A DNA stretch of 64,000 nucleotides from Spongiibacter nanhainus (GTDB taxonomy: Bacteria > Pseudomonadota > Gammaproteobacteria > Pseudomonadales > Spongiibacteraceae). The stretch covers positions 186,001-250,000 of the forward strand of contig NZ_CP066167.1 of assembly GCF_016132545.1 (NCBI RefSeq). The letters run 5' to 3'. Position 1 is the first letter of the stretch; each line of letters starts with the position of its first letter. Below are positions 8,072 to 16,674 of the stretch, piece after piece. The position numbers and the translations under genes were made by a program. The notes below the pieces were generated by a model, which was given only the letters and a program-made list of their open reading frames with translations, was not told the origin of the DNA and made no database searches.

Positions 8072-9916
8072 TTACGTGTTGTGATCTGCGGTGCTCTGTT
8101 GGTCGATATGAGCGTCCCGTTCCTTTTGGTCGGCCAGCAGCACTTGGCGCAGGTCATCAAGGCGTTGGCGTACCGCCAGGCCATAGCTCTTATCATCGCC
8201 CCACAGTTCTGACAACACTTTGAGGGTTTGCTCGTCGTGCTCTTTAAACAATTGACCAGCCCGGGAGGCATTGCTGTCAGTCAGGCCTAATAGCTTCAGT
8301 GCATCGACGCCAAGGTTGAGGGCTGAGTCGAAGGTCTCACGCCGCAGCCCGGCTATGCCACTGCGCATCAGTGCATAGGTGTGGCGTCGGTCGATGGCCC
8401 GGGCCAGAATTTTCAGGTGGGGAAAGTGCTGTTGTGCCGTGGCAATGATGGCCAAGGTTTTATCGGGTTCGTCCACCGCAATCACTAACACCTTGGCTTC
8501 GGCGGCACCGGCGGCTTCCAGCAGGTCGCGGCGGGAGGCATCGCCATAGTAAACCGTGTTGCCAAATCGTCGCACCATCTCCACCTGACTGGGACTGTGA
8601 TCAAGGATGGTCAGATGATAACCCTGGGCGCTGAGTAGGCGGCCAACGACTTGCCCAAAGCGACCGTAGCCCGCCAGGATCACATCGTGACTGGGTTCGA
8701 TGTTGTCGTCGGCACTGGACGGGCAAGCCTGTTGATCGGGACGACTGTAAAGATACTCGTAAAGCACAATCAGCAGGGGCGACAGTAGCATGGAGAGTGC
8801 GACCACCACGGTAACCAGACTGCCTACTTCGGCACTGAATACGCTGGCGCTGCGCCCGGCACTGATCAGCACAAAAGCAAACTCCCCGCCTTGTGCCAGT
8901 GCCAGAGTAAATAACAAACCGTGGCGGCGCCCCATCTTAAACAGTGCCGCCAATACGCCGAGCACGGCGGCTTTGATCCCCATTAGGGCCAGCACGGCGA
9001 TGCCGATGATAAGGGGTTGCTGGATTAGCAATTCAAAATCGATGCTGGCGCCAACAGTAATAAAGAACAGTCCCAGTAGTAGCCCTTTAAAGGGCTCAAT
9101 ATCCACTTCCAGTTCGTGGCGAAATTCGTTCTCCGCCAATACCACCCCGGCGAGGAAGGTCCCCAGCGCCGGGGACAAACCGATCACCTGCATCAGCGCG
9201 GCAATGGCCACCACCAGTAACAGTGTGAAGGCAGTGAAAATTTCCCGCAGCCGCGTCTCTGCCATATAGCGCAGCACCGGCGCGGCGAGGAATCTCCCGG
9301 CAATCACGATGCCGGCTATAGTCGCGAGGGTGACGGCGATTTTGGCGGCGGTGGGCAGGTCGTGGATCAGACTGTGACCGTGGTCGTCGGCCCCAGTGCC
9401 GCCGATGCTGCTCAATGCCAGCAGTGGTAATAGCGCCAGGATTGGGATAACGGCGATATCCTGAAACAGCAGTACCGCGAAGGCGTTGTTACCAGCGGGC
9501 GACTTCAGTAAGCCCCGTTCAGTCAGGGATTGCAGCACAATGGCTGTCGACGACAGCGCCAGCGCCAGACCGATGGCCAACGCCGTTTGCCAGGCCAGGT
9601 CGGAGACCAGCAATAGACCGCCGGCCAGCAGCGCACAGGTGACCACCACCTGTAGCCCGCCCAGGCCCAGAATCGGGCGGCGCATGGCCCACAGGCGATC
9701 GGGTCGCAGCTCCAGGCCGATCAGAAACAACATCATTACCACGCCGAATTCGGCAAAGTGCATCACCTCGGTCTGGTCGCCCACAAGGTGAAGAGCGTGG
9801 GGGCCAATAATCACACCGGCGATCAAATAGCCCAGCACCGAACCCAAGCCGATGCGTTTTGCCAAGGGCACCGCCAGCACGGCGGCAAGTAGGTAAATCA
9901 ATGCGGTGATCAACAC
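8072..9916 (-). CDS. CPA2-family monovalent cation:proton antiporter with RCK (TrkA-N) domain, Kef/YbaL type
   Basis: A 614-residue inner-membrane protein. About 12 hydrophobic segments in residues 1-380 form the Na+/H+ exchanger domain (GLELRPDRLW, ALALSSTAIVLQSL). A cytosolic TrkA-N domain follows from about residue 405, with the nucleotide-binding motif GYGRFGQVVGRLL and acidic LDHSP. This is the layout of KefB/KefC and YbaL, K+ efflux systems gated by nucleotides or glutathione adducts. A C-terminal tail of about 80 residues, rich in charge, follows. No KefF/KefG-like accessory gene is adjacent. Confidence 0.9.
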   Translation of the reverse strand: MLITALIYLLAAVLAVPLAKRIGLGSVLGYLIAGVIIGPHALHLVGDQTEVMHFAEFGVVMMLFLIGLELRPDRLWAMRRPILGLGGLQVVVTCALLAGGLLLVSDLAWQTALAIGLALALSSTAIVLQSLTERGLLKSPAGNNAFAVLLFQDIAVIPILALLPLLALSSIGGTGADDHGHSLIHDLPTAAKIAVTLATIAGIVIAGRFLAAPVLRYMAETRLREIFTAFTLLLVVAIAALMQVIGLSPALGTFLAGVVLAENEFRHELEVDIEPFKGLLLGLFFITVGASIDFELLIQQPLIIGIAVLALMGIKAAVLGVLAALFKMGRRHGLLFTLALAQGGEFAFVLISAGRSASVFSAEVGSLVTVVVALSMLLSPLLIVLYEYLYSRPDQQACPSSADDNIEPSHDVILAGYGRFGQVVGRLLSAQGYHLTILDHSPSQVEMVRRFGNTVYYGDASRRDLLEAAGAAEAKVLVIAVDEPDKTLAIIATAQQHFPHLKILARAIDRRHTYALMRSGIAGLRRETFDSALNLGVDALKLLGLTDSNASRAGQLFKEHDEQTLKVLSELWGDDKSYGLAVRQRLDDLRQVLLADQKERDAHIDQQSTADHNT

Positions 9917-10000
9917 GGCGTGCGTCCTTGTGGGTTTGTTATCGTTACCGTTGTACAGTTTTACTGGGACAGTCGATTTTTGCTCGCAACCACTGTTCCC

Positions 10001-10468
10001 TCAGGCCTGAATCCCGGCAAATGATGCGCCGGTAAGCGTGGCGAGATCATTGGCGGCAAGTTCGATTTCCAGGCCGCGACGGCCGGCACTGACAAAGATG
10101 GTGTCAAAGGATTGGGCGCTGCTATCAATAACAGTGGGCAGGCGTTTCTTCTGTGCCAGCGGGCTCACCCCGCCCAACACATAGCCACTGCTGCGCTCTA
10201 CGGCCTTGGCGTCAGCCATGGCGGCTTTTTTGGCGCCGGCGGCCTTGGCGGCAGCCTTTAAGCTGAGCATCGAAGAGACCGGCAACACCATCACTGCCAG
10301 CTTGCCACTGTCGAGGCTTACCACCAGAGTTTTGAATACCTGCAGTGGATCCAGATCCAGTTTCTCAGCCGCTTCCAGACCATAGGACTCGCTGGCTGGG
10401 TCGTGCTGGTAACTGTGGACGGTGTGCGCAATACCTTGCTTTTCGGCAAGTGTGATAGCCGGTGTCAT
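10001..10468 (-). CDS. ybaK: Cys-tRNA(Pro)/Cys-tRNA(Cys) deacylase YbaK/EbsC
   Basis: A 155-residue YbaK-family editing protein that hydrolyses misacylated tRNA. Family features include VFKTLVVSLD, the lysine-rich segment AAKAAGAKKAAMAD, the GGVSPLAQKKRLPTVID loop and RRGLEIEL. The frame is open to 10648, but the ATG at 10468 gives the normal N-terminus (MTPAITLAEKQGIAHTVH) and is preceded by a G-rich ribosome-binding site. It stands alone between the antiporter and the outer-membrane protein gene. Confidence 0.92.
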   Translation of the reverse strand: MTPAITLAEKQGIAHTVHSYQHDPASESYGLEAAEKLDLDPLQVFKTLVVSLDSGKLAVMVLPVSSMLSLKAAAKAAGAKKAAMADAKAVERSSGYVLGGVSPLAQKKRLPTVIDSSAQSFDTIFVSAGRRGLEIELAANDLATLTGASFAGIQA

Positions 10469-10533
10469 GTTGCCCCCCTTGTTGAATCGGGGAGTATAGC
10501 GCGGATTGTGTGAGGGGGAGGTTAAAGAAAAAA

Positions 10534-10571
10534 GCCGGGACCACCGCGGGGCGGGAGGGTGTGATCCCGGC
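10534..10571 (-). terminator. Rho-independent terminator of the outer-membrane protein gene
   Basis: On the minus strand GCCGGGA and TCCCGGC form a stem with a long C/G-rich loop, followed by CTTTTTTCTTT. It lies 26 bp past the stop of the gene that ends at 10597. Confidence 0.75.
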
Positions 10572-10596
10572 AAGTTGGAGAACGCTGTGGGTGGGG

Positions 10597-11178
10597 TTAG
10601 AAGGCCAGGCGTGCGCCCAGCTTCATGGTGTCCATATCGCCGTCCCAATTGCCGCCTGGATTCGGCAGGTTGGAGTCATCCAGGTCGATCCGATAGCGGT
10701 CGTACTCCAGTGCGACGATCAAGTTCTCTGTAACCTCAAAGTCTGCACCCACCCCCACGAAGGGGTCTTCGCCGTCATAATCGCGCTTGACGCCAGCGAC
10801 CTTGGTGTCGACCTCCCAAAACAGCAGCCCGCCTTTGGCAAACAGACCGAAACTGTCTGTCAGAGGCAGACGACCCACCAGGGCAAGATCGTAACCGTCG
10901 ACGTCGGCTGTGCCGATACCGCCGCTGAACTCACCGAAGTTCAGGTAGCTGGCTTCAATGCCGATGATCTCGTTTGCTTGAATCCCGACCAAAATTTCAG
11001 AGAAATTGTCATCCTCATCAAAGTCGCCGCCGCGGTCCTTGTATACACCGTAGTTACCGCCAACATAAACGTGGGAATCGCTTCCAGAGCGGTACTGCGA
11101 TTGGGCTTTGGCAGCCATGGAACCAGCGCTTAACGACGCCGCGATTACGATCATGGTCAGTGCGTGACGCAATGTCAT
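10597..11178 (-). CDS. Outer-membrane beta-barrel protein (OmpA/OmpW-like barrel)
   Basis: A 193-residue exported protein. It has a signal peptide (about residues 1-25, ending MAAKAQS), then alternating hydrophobic strands such as VYVGGNYGVY, GIEASYLNFGEF and LALVGRL. The end MKLGARLAF, with a terminal Phe, is the usual outer-membrane insertion signal. The size fits an eight-stranded barrel without a periplasmic domain. The acidic loop DRGGDFDEDDN could bind cations, but this is speculative. It follows the EF-hand gene on the same strand with 89 bp between, which contain a strong hairpin. Confidence 0.85.
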   Translation of the reverse strand: MTLRHALTMIVIAASLSAGSMAAKAQSQYRSGSDSHVYVGGNYGVYKDRGGDFDEDDNFSEILVGIQANEIIGIEASYLNFGEFSGGIGTADVDGYDLALVGRLPLTDSFGLFAKGGLLFWEVDTKVAGVKRDYDGEDPFVGVGADFEVTENLIVALEYDRYRIDLDDSNLPNPGGNWDGDMDTMKLGARLAF

Positions 11179-11222
11179 AGGAGTACCTCCGTCAATCGTT
11201 GTTGTCGACCTTTACAGGGTCT

Positions 11223-11244
11223 GGAGCAGCCCTGGGGCTGCTCC
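11223..11244. terminator. Perfect hairpin between the EF-hand and barrel genes
   Basis: GGAGCAGCCC (11223-11232), a two-base spacer and GGGCTGCTCC (11235-11244) form a perfect 10-bp inverted repeat. It lies 24-45 bp downstream of the EF-hand gene's stop and upstream of the barrel gene. There is no long T-tract on the minus strand, so it may be a weak terminator, an RNA-stabilising stem or an attenuator. Confidence 0.55.
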
Positions 11245-11267
11245 ATTTATTGCGAGTGAGTGGTGGC

Positions 11268-11648
11268 TTACTCTGCTTCTTCTGTTTCAGAGATCGCTTC
11301 CTTACGCGCCATAAATTCCTGTTGGCTGACTTCACCGTTGGCGTCTGCATCAACCTTACCGAAGTGCTCCCGCAGTCCGCGCTCGGCCTGAGCCTCTTGC
11401 TCGCTGATCTTGCCATCGGCGTTGGTATCCAGTGCGCCGAACAGCGCTTTGCTGTATTCCTGATCGCCACTCATGGTGGTGGAGCTACTGCCCTGTGCAC
11501 TCATACCTGCACCGCTGTTGGCAGCGAGGCCGGCATCGTTGGTGACGCCCTGCGCCGAGCCGGAGGTGGAGTTGTTGAGCTGCAGGCCGGCGGCCAGTGC
11601 GGTGGTGGTGATTAGCATGGCGGCGGCTGTGAACATTGTCTTCTTCAT
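11268..11648 (-). CDS. Exported EF-hand calcium-binding protein
   Basis: A 126-residue protein with a signal peptide (about residues 1-20, ending TALAAG). Two EF-hand loops are visible near the C-terminus: DTNADGKISEQE and DADANGEVSQQE, both with Asp or Asn at the coordinating positions and Glu at position 12. The middle is Ser/Thr/Gly-rich. It probably binds Ca2+ in the periplasm. The gene is transcribed away from the adjacent sensor kinase operon, and its upstream region carries a sigma-54-type promoter, so it may be controlled by the neighbouring GlrR-like activator. The function beyond calcium binding is not known. Confidence 0.88.
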   Translation of the reverse strand: MKKTMFTAAAMLITTTALAAGLQLNNSTSGSAQGVTNDAGLAANSGAGMSAQGSSSTTMSGDQEYSKALFGALDTNADGKISEQEAQAERGLREHFGKVDADANGEVSQQEFMARKEAISETEEAE

Positions 11649-11736
11649 AACACTCTCCTTCTGTGGGTTGTCCCGGGCCTCCCGGGTTGTCGGGGAGGCA
11701 ATCGATGATTTTTCGATGCCCGGTATCTCCCTAAGG

Positions 11737-11751
11737 GCAATCCCTGTGCCA
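11737..11751 (-). promoter_or_regulatory. Sigma-54 (RpoN) promoter of the EF-hand gene
   Basis: The minus strand reads TGGCACAGGGATTGC, matching the -24/-12 consensus TGGCACN5TTGC with exact spacing. Transcription would begin about 10-12 bp downstream, giving a leader of roughly 75-80 nt before the ATG at 11648. The gene for a sigma-54 activator (GlrR-like) is in the divergent operon. Confidence 0.75.
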
Positions 11752-11759
11752 GTTTTTTA

Positions 11760-11781
11760 AAGTCAATAAAAACAATGACTT
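11760..11781. promoter_or_regulatory. Inverted repeat, candidate activator-binding site
   Basis: AAGTCA (11760-11765), ten bases and TGACTT (11776-11781) form a perfect inverted repeat just upstream of the sigma-54 promoter. The 10-bp gap resembles the TGTC-N10-GACA arrangement known for GlrR sites, although the half-sites differ. It is closer to the promoter than most enhancer sites (centre about 45 bp from the predicted start). Confidence 0.45.
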
Positions 11782-11889
11782 AGCAATTTTCATCGAACTT
11801 TCTCGGGAATTTACCCCTCCAAACTGTTGCTATTTGCCAACACTGCGCCGTTGCAAAATTTAAAAATCATTTAAAATCATGGGGTTACG

Positions 11890-13383
11890 ATGTTGCAAAA
11901 CGGCAACACCCAGGGCTGGCCGCAGACTGATGCCGCAGCACTGGAGCGCGACAATACCGCCGCCAGGCAAACGCCTGGCCTGTTGCGGCAATGGCTGGTG
12001 GCCACGCTGTTGGCGATGCTGCCGTTGGTGATGGCGGTTGGCTATGCCGTGTGGGAGCTGGAGCGACAGAGTCGGCGCCAAAGTGAAGAGGTACTGCGTC
12101 AGTCCCAGCTCGGCCAGCTGGCAGTGACCCTGCGGCAACACACCGAAGGTATTGAACGGGCGTCCAGGCAGTACCGGCTGTTGCAGGAGCCGCGCTTTGT
12201 CGACCTGCTGGAGGTCAAGCTCAACCAGAGTCTCGACGCCCTGGCGCGTCTCGAGAATCTGTTGCCCCCTGAGCAACGTCATCAAACTCGCACTGACCGC
12301 ATCGCCTTGGAAGCACAGTTCAACGCTATTGGCGAAGGCGCTCAACAGTTGACCCGGCCGCTGGACGAGACTTACCAGCGTACCCGGGAATTGAGCGAGG
12401 CGCTGCAGGCCGCTATCCGTGAAACTGTGGCGGAATCCATCGATGCCAATCGGCGCGGTGCCACAGCTTTGCGCTGGCGCGTCACGCTGACCGGTGCACT
12501 GGCTTTGCCGCTGACGCTATTGCTGCTGGCGTTGGGGTGGCGGCGGATCAAACGTTCCTTTGGCAGCTTGAGCGAGGCCATCCAACAGCTGGGTCGGGGC
12601 GAGTGGCGCAGGCCTATCGCCGTTGCCGGTCCGGCGGATTTGGTTCGGCTCGGCGAGCGCCTGGAGTGGATGCGGGGTGAGTTGGCGTCGGCAGAGGCGC
12701 AAAAGCAACAGCTGACCCGCCATATCACCCACGAGTTAAAGAGCCCATTGGCGGCCATTGTCGACGCCAACGACCTACTGCGGGACGAGGTGCCGGGACC
12801 ATTGGCGGACGAGCAGCGTCGGGTGTTGTCGATTCAGGCCCAGCAGGCCGAGCAACTGCAAAACCTGATTATGCAATTGCTGGATTTCAATGCCGCCAGC
12901 CACACCCACAACAGCCCTCGGGGCGATGTCGATCTGGCGGCGCTGTGTCGCACCCTTTATCAGCGCTACCGGCGTATTGATCCTGCGCAGAGCCCGTCGT
13001 GTGACTGGCAGGGGGAGTTGGACTCTATACGCGGATATCCAGCCGAGCTGGAAATGATTCTGGCCAACCTGTTGTCCAATGCCATGGTGTACTGCGATGC
13101 GCGTCATCACATTGCGGTTCGCTGGGGGCGGCGAGACGACAGCTGGTGGCTGTCGGTCAAAGACGATGGTCCGGGCATTCCCCCGGAAGATCAGGGGCGT
13201 TTGTTTAGAGCCTTTGAACAAGGTAGTGCGCCCCGGCGCGGGGCGCTAAAAGGCAGCGGCCTGGGGCTGGCCATTGTCCGCGAATGCTGCGAACGCATTG
13301 GCGCCAAATTACATTTGCACAGCGACACTGACCAGGGCTGTGTATTCACTCTTATATTTCCAATCGATAGCGAGGCACCATGA
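11890..13383 (+). CDS. glrK: Sensor histidine kinase, GlrK/QseE-like
   Basis: A 497-residue inner-membrane kinase. Two membrane segments (about residues 36-56 and 198-218) enclose a helical periplasmic region. A HAMP linker, a HisKA domain with His281 in HITHELKSPL, and a HATPase with N-box NLLSNAMVY, GPGIP and a GSGLGLAIV G-box follow. The gene order kinase, small lipoprotein, sigma-54 regulator is that of E. coli glrK-qseG-glrR, an envelope-stress system. The ATG at 11890 follows GGGG at a suitable distance. Its stop overlaps the next gene by 4 bp. Confidence 0.87.
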   Translation: MLQNGNTQGWPQTDAAALERDNTAARQTPGLLRQWLVATLLAMLPLVMAVGYAVWELERQSRRQSEEVLRQSQLGQLAVTLRQHTEGIERASRQYRLLQEPRFVDLLEVKLNQSLDALARLENLLPPEQRHQTRTDRIALEAQFNAIGEGAQQLTRPLDETYQRTRELSEALQAAIRETVAESIDANRRGATALRWRVTLTGALALPLTLLLLALGWRRIKRSFGSLSEAIQQLGRGEWRRPIAVAGPADLVRLGERLEWMRGELASAEAQKQQLTRHITHELKSPLAAIVDANDLLRDEVPGPLADEQRRVLSIQAQQAEQLQNLIMQLLDFNAASHTHNSPRGDVDLAALCRTLYQRYRRIDPAQSPSCDWQGELDSIRGYPAELEMILANLLSNAMVYCDARHHIAVRWGRRDDSWWLSVKDDGPGIPPEDQGRLFRAFEQGSAPRRGALKGSGLGLAIVRECCERIGAKLHLHSDTDQGCVFTLIFPIDSEAP

Positions 13384-13883
13384 CAGGGATTTTCAATCGC
13401 AGCATTTTGTTGTTGCTGGCTGGGGCAGTGGTATCGGCTTGTACGCCCACTGATACTGAGCTGGGGCATCGCCAAACCAATATGCCAGTGGACAAGGCCC
13501 AATGCCAGGCGGCACTGCCAATGCAGTGCGATACCGAGCGACATTTGATGAAGGCGCAACAGTTTTGTTTGCTGCCCGACGCTGAGCGGCCCTCGGCGAC
13601 TCTGCGCAGTGACGACGTGGCGGAGCTGCTGGATGCCATGTTGGCGGCAACCTGCGAGCCCCTGGCCAATCATCACACTATCGAGGCGCTGGCCCAGCGC
13701 TTGGATGAATTGCCGATCAGTGACAGCGAGCGCGCTTTGCTGGCACTGGTAAAACGACAGCAGCAGGCATTGAGCTCCCAGCGAGCGCGTATCGATAACC
13801 TGGAAGCGCAACTGGAATCCACTATCGAAGGGATAGGCGAAATCGAGTCTGAATTGCATCAAAACGGAGGGCAACAACCGTGA
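13380..13883 (+). CDS. qseG: QseG/YfhG-like outer-membrane lipoprotein
   Basis: A 167-residue lipoprotein. The signal peptide ends in the lipobox VVSAC, with Cys21 as the lipidated residue. Four further cysteines follow, at about 36, 44, 56 and 84 (AQCQAALPMQC, FCLLPD, ATCEPL). The C-terminal third is a predicted coiled coil (KRQQQALSSQRARIDNLEAQLE). Sequence similarity is hard to judge by eye; the assignment rests on its place between kinase and regulator, where enterobacteria carry the accessory lipoprotein QseG. It overlaps both neighbours by 4 bp, so translation is probably coupled. Confidence 0.7.
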   Translation: MTGIFNRSILLLLAGAVVSACTPTDTELGHRQTNMPVDKAQCQAALPMQCDTERHLMKAQQFCLLPDAERPSATLRSDDVAELLDAMLAATCEPLANHHTIEALAQRLDELPISDSERALLALVKRQQQALSSQRARIDNLEAQLESTIEGIGEIESELHQNGGQQP

Positions 13884-15223
13884 ATACCGAGGCAACCCTG
13901 TTATTGGTCGACGACGATACCGGCTTGCTAGAGCTGCTTTCCATGCGGCTGGAAGCCTGGGGATATCAGGTGGTATGTGTTGAGAGTGGCGATGACGCCC
14001 TGGCGGTAGTCGCTGAGCGGGAGGTCGACTTGGTGTTGAGTGACTTGCGAATGGACGGATTGGATGGCCTAGCGCTGTTTGAAGCGCTGCAGCAGCGCCA
14101 CCCCGGCCTGCCACTGATCCTGCTGACTGCCCACGGCCGCGTGGAGGATGCGGTAACCGCCACCCAAAAAGGGGTATTCGGCTTTCTTACCAAGCCGGTG
14201 GACAAAGATGAACTGCGCAAGTTAATCGACGAAGCGCTGGGGCAGCACCCCCGCCCCAAGGACAACGACTGGTGTGACGACTTGGTCTATGGCAGTGCCG
14301 CCATGCAGCAACTGCTGGATCAAGCTTGGCGGGTGGCATCCAGCCCGCTAAATATTATGATCAGTGGCGAAAGTGGTACCGGTAAAGAGGTGATGGCTCG
14401 AGCATTGCACCGCGCCAGCCCGCGCCACGCCGAACCTTTTATCGCCATTAATTGCTCGGCCATTCCCGGTGACCTGTTGGAGTCGGAACTGTTCGGTCAT
14501 GTCAAAGGCGCTTTCAGTGGCGCCACCCGGGACCACGAAGGCTTGTTTGCCCGGGCCGATGGCGGCACCGTGTTCCTCGATGAAATTGGCGATATGCCTC
14601 TGGCACTGCAGGCCAAGTTGCTGCGGGTGCTGCAGGAGCAGGTGCTGCGTCCGGTTGGGGGGCGGGCCGACCGGCATATCGATGTGCGGGTGTTATCGGC
14701 CACCCACCGGGATTTGCGGCGGGCGGTTAAAGACGGCGGCTTTCGTGAGGATTTGTACTATCGGCTCAATGCCGTAGAGCTGACGCTGCCCGCATTGCGG
14801 GAGCGACCCTCAGATATCCCGCTACTGGCCCGGCATTTTTTAGCGGTGGCCGCCGAGCGTCAGCACACCGAGCGCAAGCAGCTGTCCCCTGCGGCGATGT
14901 CCAAGCTGGTCAGTTACCCCTGGCCCGGCAATATCCGCCAGTTGGGCAATATTATCGAGCAATTGGTGGCACTGACGCCGGGGCCGGTGATCGGCGATGG
15001 ACAAGTTGTGGCGAGCCTTCCCGAGGAGGACGACGGTGCCAGCGAGATCCCCAAATTTGCCGAAGCCAGAAAAGACTTTGAATCCCGTTACCTGCGCCGG
15101 TTGCTCACCGCCACTGGCGGCAACATGACCCAGGCAGCCAAGTGTGCGGGCCGCAATCGCTCAGACCTGTATAAACTGATCAAAAAACACGGCATCGATC
15201 CGGAACAGCTTCGCAGCGCCTGA
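13880..15223 (+). CDS. glrR: Sigma-54-dependent response regulator, GlrR/QseF-like
   Basis: A 447-residue NtrC-type activator. The receiver domain spans about residues 1-120, with phospho-acceptor Asp55 in LSDLRMDG. The AAA+ domain has Walker A GESGTGKE (163-170), the sigma-54 contact loop at 210-215, Walker B FLDEIGDMP, and the arginine-rich GGRADRHIDVRVLSATHR. A Fis-type helix-turn-helix closes the protein (GGNMTQAAKCAGRNRSDLYK). The contact loop reads GAFSGA rather than the canonical GAFTGA. It is co-transcribed with the kinase and lipoprotein and ends 9 bp from the convergent LysE gene. Confidence 0.9.
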   Translation: MNTEATLLLVDDDTGLLELLSMRLEAWGYQVVCVESGDDALAVVAEREVDLVLSDLRMDGLDGLALFEALQQRHPGLPLILLTAHGRVEDAVTATQKGVFGFLTKPVDKDELRKLIDEALGQHPRPKDNDWCDDLVYGSAAMQQLLDQAWRVASSPLNIMISGESGTGKEVMARALHRASPRHAEPFIAINCSAIPGDLLESELFGHVKGAFSGATRDHEGLFARADGGTVFLDEIGDMPLALQAKLLRVLQEQVLRPVGGRADRHIDVRVLSATHRDLRRAVKDGGFREDLYYRLNAVELTLPALRERPSDIPLLARHFLAVAAERQHTERKQLSPAAMSKLVSYPWPGNIRQLGNIIEQLVALTPGPVIGDGQVVASLPEEDDGASEIPKFAEARKDFESRYLRRLLTATGGNMTQAAKCAGRNRSDLYKLIKKHGIDPEQLRSA

Positions 15224-15232
15224 AATAACAAG

Positions 15233-15880
15233 TTAGTCTGCGCGCGCAATGAGGTAAGCGCCAGCGGCAATCAAGCCGCTGCCCATGGTGCGGTGGGCGG
15301 TTTTTCGGTGCCGTGCGGTGATGGCATGCCGGGGCAGTTGTCCGGCTAGCAACACGTAGAACAGTTTGGCACCGCCGACGCTGACGACTGTGATCGCTGC
15401 CACCAGGGCCGCATCGGTGTAGCTAAGCGGGTTGAGCTGAACAAACAGCGGCAGCAGGCTGGCGTAAAACACAATGGCTTTGATGTCAGCCAGGGTTAGC
15501 CCCAAGCCCGCAGAGAAACTGCCAAGCAAGCTGCCAGGGTAGTACCAGGGGGCGTCTGGTGCCGGCTTACTTTGTTTGCTGTCATCCGTACTCGATGAAG
15601 CGCGGCGCCACAGTTGCACACCGTAGTAAACGAGAAACAGCCCGGCGAGGAGCCGCACCACGCTGAACACGCTGCCCAGTGCGGCGGACAATGCCGTCAT
15701 GCCCAACAGTGCCAGAGCGACAAAAACTAGGTCCCCTGCGACCACTCCCAAGCTGGTGGCAACGCCGTGACGCGGGCCGCCGCTAACACTGCGGCTGATC
15801 ACCAGCGCAACACTGGTGCTGGGTAGCAGCGCCAGGGCCGTCATCGCGGCGAACAGGGTTAAGGCATCCCAGAGTGTCAT
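15233..15880 (-). CDS. LysE family translocator
   Basis: A 215-residue inner-membrane protein with about five to six hydrophobic segments. The N-terminal region shows the LysE/RhtB pattern: LPSTSVALVISRSVSGGPRHGVATSLGVVAGD, here shown only as the span of about residues 20-50, with Gly-rich helix ends. Family members export amino acids or derivatives such as homoserine and threonine. It begins 6 bp after TerC on the same strand, so the two are probably co-transcribed. Confidence 0.85.
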   Translation of the reverse strand: MTLWDALTLFAAMTALALLPSTSVALVISRSVSGGPRHGVATSLGVVAGDLVFVALALLGMTALSAALGSVFSVVRLLAGLFLVYYGVQLWRRASSSTDDSKQSKPAPDAPWYYPGSLLGSFSAGLGLTLADIKAIVFYASLLPLFVQLNPLSYTDAALVAAITVVSVGGAKLFYVLLAGQLPRHAITARHRKTAHRTMGSGLIAAGAYLIARAD

Positions 15881-15886
15881 CGCCTC

Positions 15887-16627
15887 TTACTCCTGTAATT
15901 TCTTGTGGAGCTGAACGACGTTTTTGTTTTTACGAATGCGCAGATTGAGCAGCTCCACAGCAAAGGAGAAAGCCATGGCAAAGTAGATATACCCCTTGGG
16001 CACATGCACATCAAAGCCTTCTGCCATCAGCGTCAAACCAATCATTAGCAAGAATGACAGGGCCAAAATCTTAATGGTGGGATGTTTGTCAACAAAATCG
16101 CCAAGCGGTTTGGCGGCAACCAGCATGACGCCCACGGATACGATAATGGCGATGACCATCACCGATAAATGGTCCACCAAGCCCACCGCAGTGATGACTG
16201 AATCCAGCGAAAATACGATATCCAGTGCAGCGATTTGCGCCAGGACGGGGAAAAAGGCGGCGCTGCCCGCGCTGGCCGCATTGTGTTCCTGTCCTTCCAG
16301 GCTGGCGTGGATCTCGTGGGTAGCTTTCGCCAACAGAAATAGCCCACCGACAATCAGGATAATATCCCGGCCGGAAATAGCCTGACCCAATACGGTGAAC
16401 AGTGGCTCAACCAAGCCCATAATCCAGGCCAGTGCGAACAGCAGTAGCAACCGGGCACCCATTGCCAGTCCCAGGCCAATTTGGCGGGCCTTGTCCCGCT
16501 GATGAGCCGGCAGGCGCGCCACCAGAATAGAGATGAAAATAATATTGTCGATGCCCAATACCACTTCCAGGGCGACCAAGGTCCCCAAGGCAACCCAGGC
16601 TTCCGGGCTGGCGATCCATTCAAACAT
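15887..16627 (-). CDS. TerC family integral membrane protein
   Basis: A 246-residue protein with about seven membrane segments. TerC signatures are clear: LEVVLGIDNIIFISIL near residues 19-34, and SLDSVITAVGL in the middle, both carrying the Asp residues proposed to coordinate metal. Relatives include tellurite-resistance TerC and Mn2+ exporters of the YoaE/MneA type. It lies upstream of the LysE gene in the same direction. The substrate cannot be told, though metal export is likely from the family. Confidence 0.9.
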   Translation of the reverse strand: MFEWIASPEAWVALGTLVALEVVLGIDNIIFISILVARLPAHQRDKARQIGLGLAMGARLLLLFALAWIMGLVEPLFTVLGQAISGRDIILIVGGLFLLAKATHEIHASLEGQEHNAASAGSAAFFPVLAQIAALDIVFSLDSVITAVGLVDHLSVMVIAIIVSVGVMLVAAKPLGDFVDKHPTIKILALSFLLMIGLTLMAEGFDVHVPKGYIYFAMAFSFAVELLNLRIRKNKNVVQLHKKLQE

Positions 16628-16674
16628 GGTGGTGATATCCTGTATTCAGTGTGCTGTTAATTGGGTTGTCGCAA

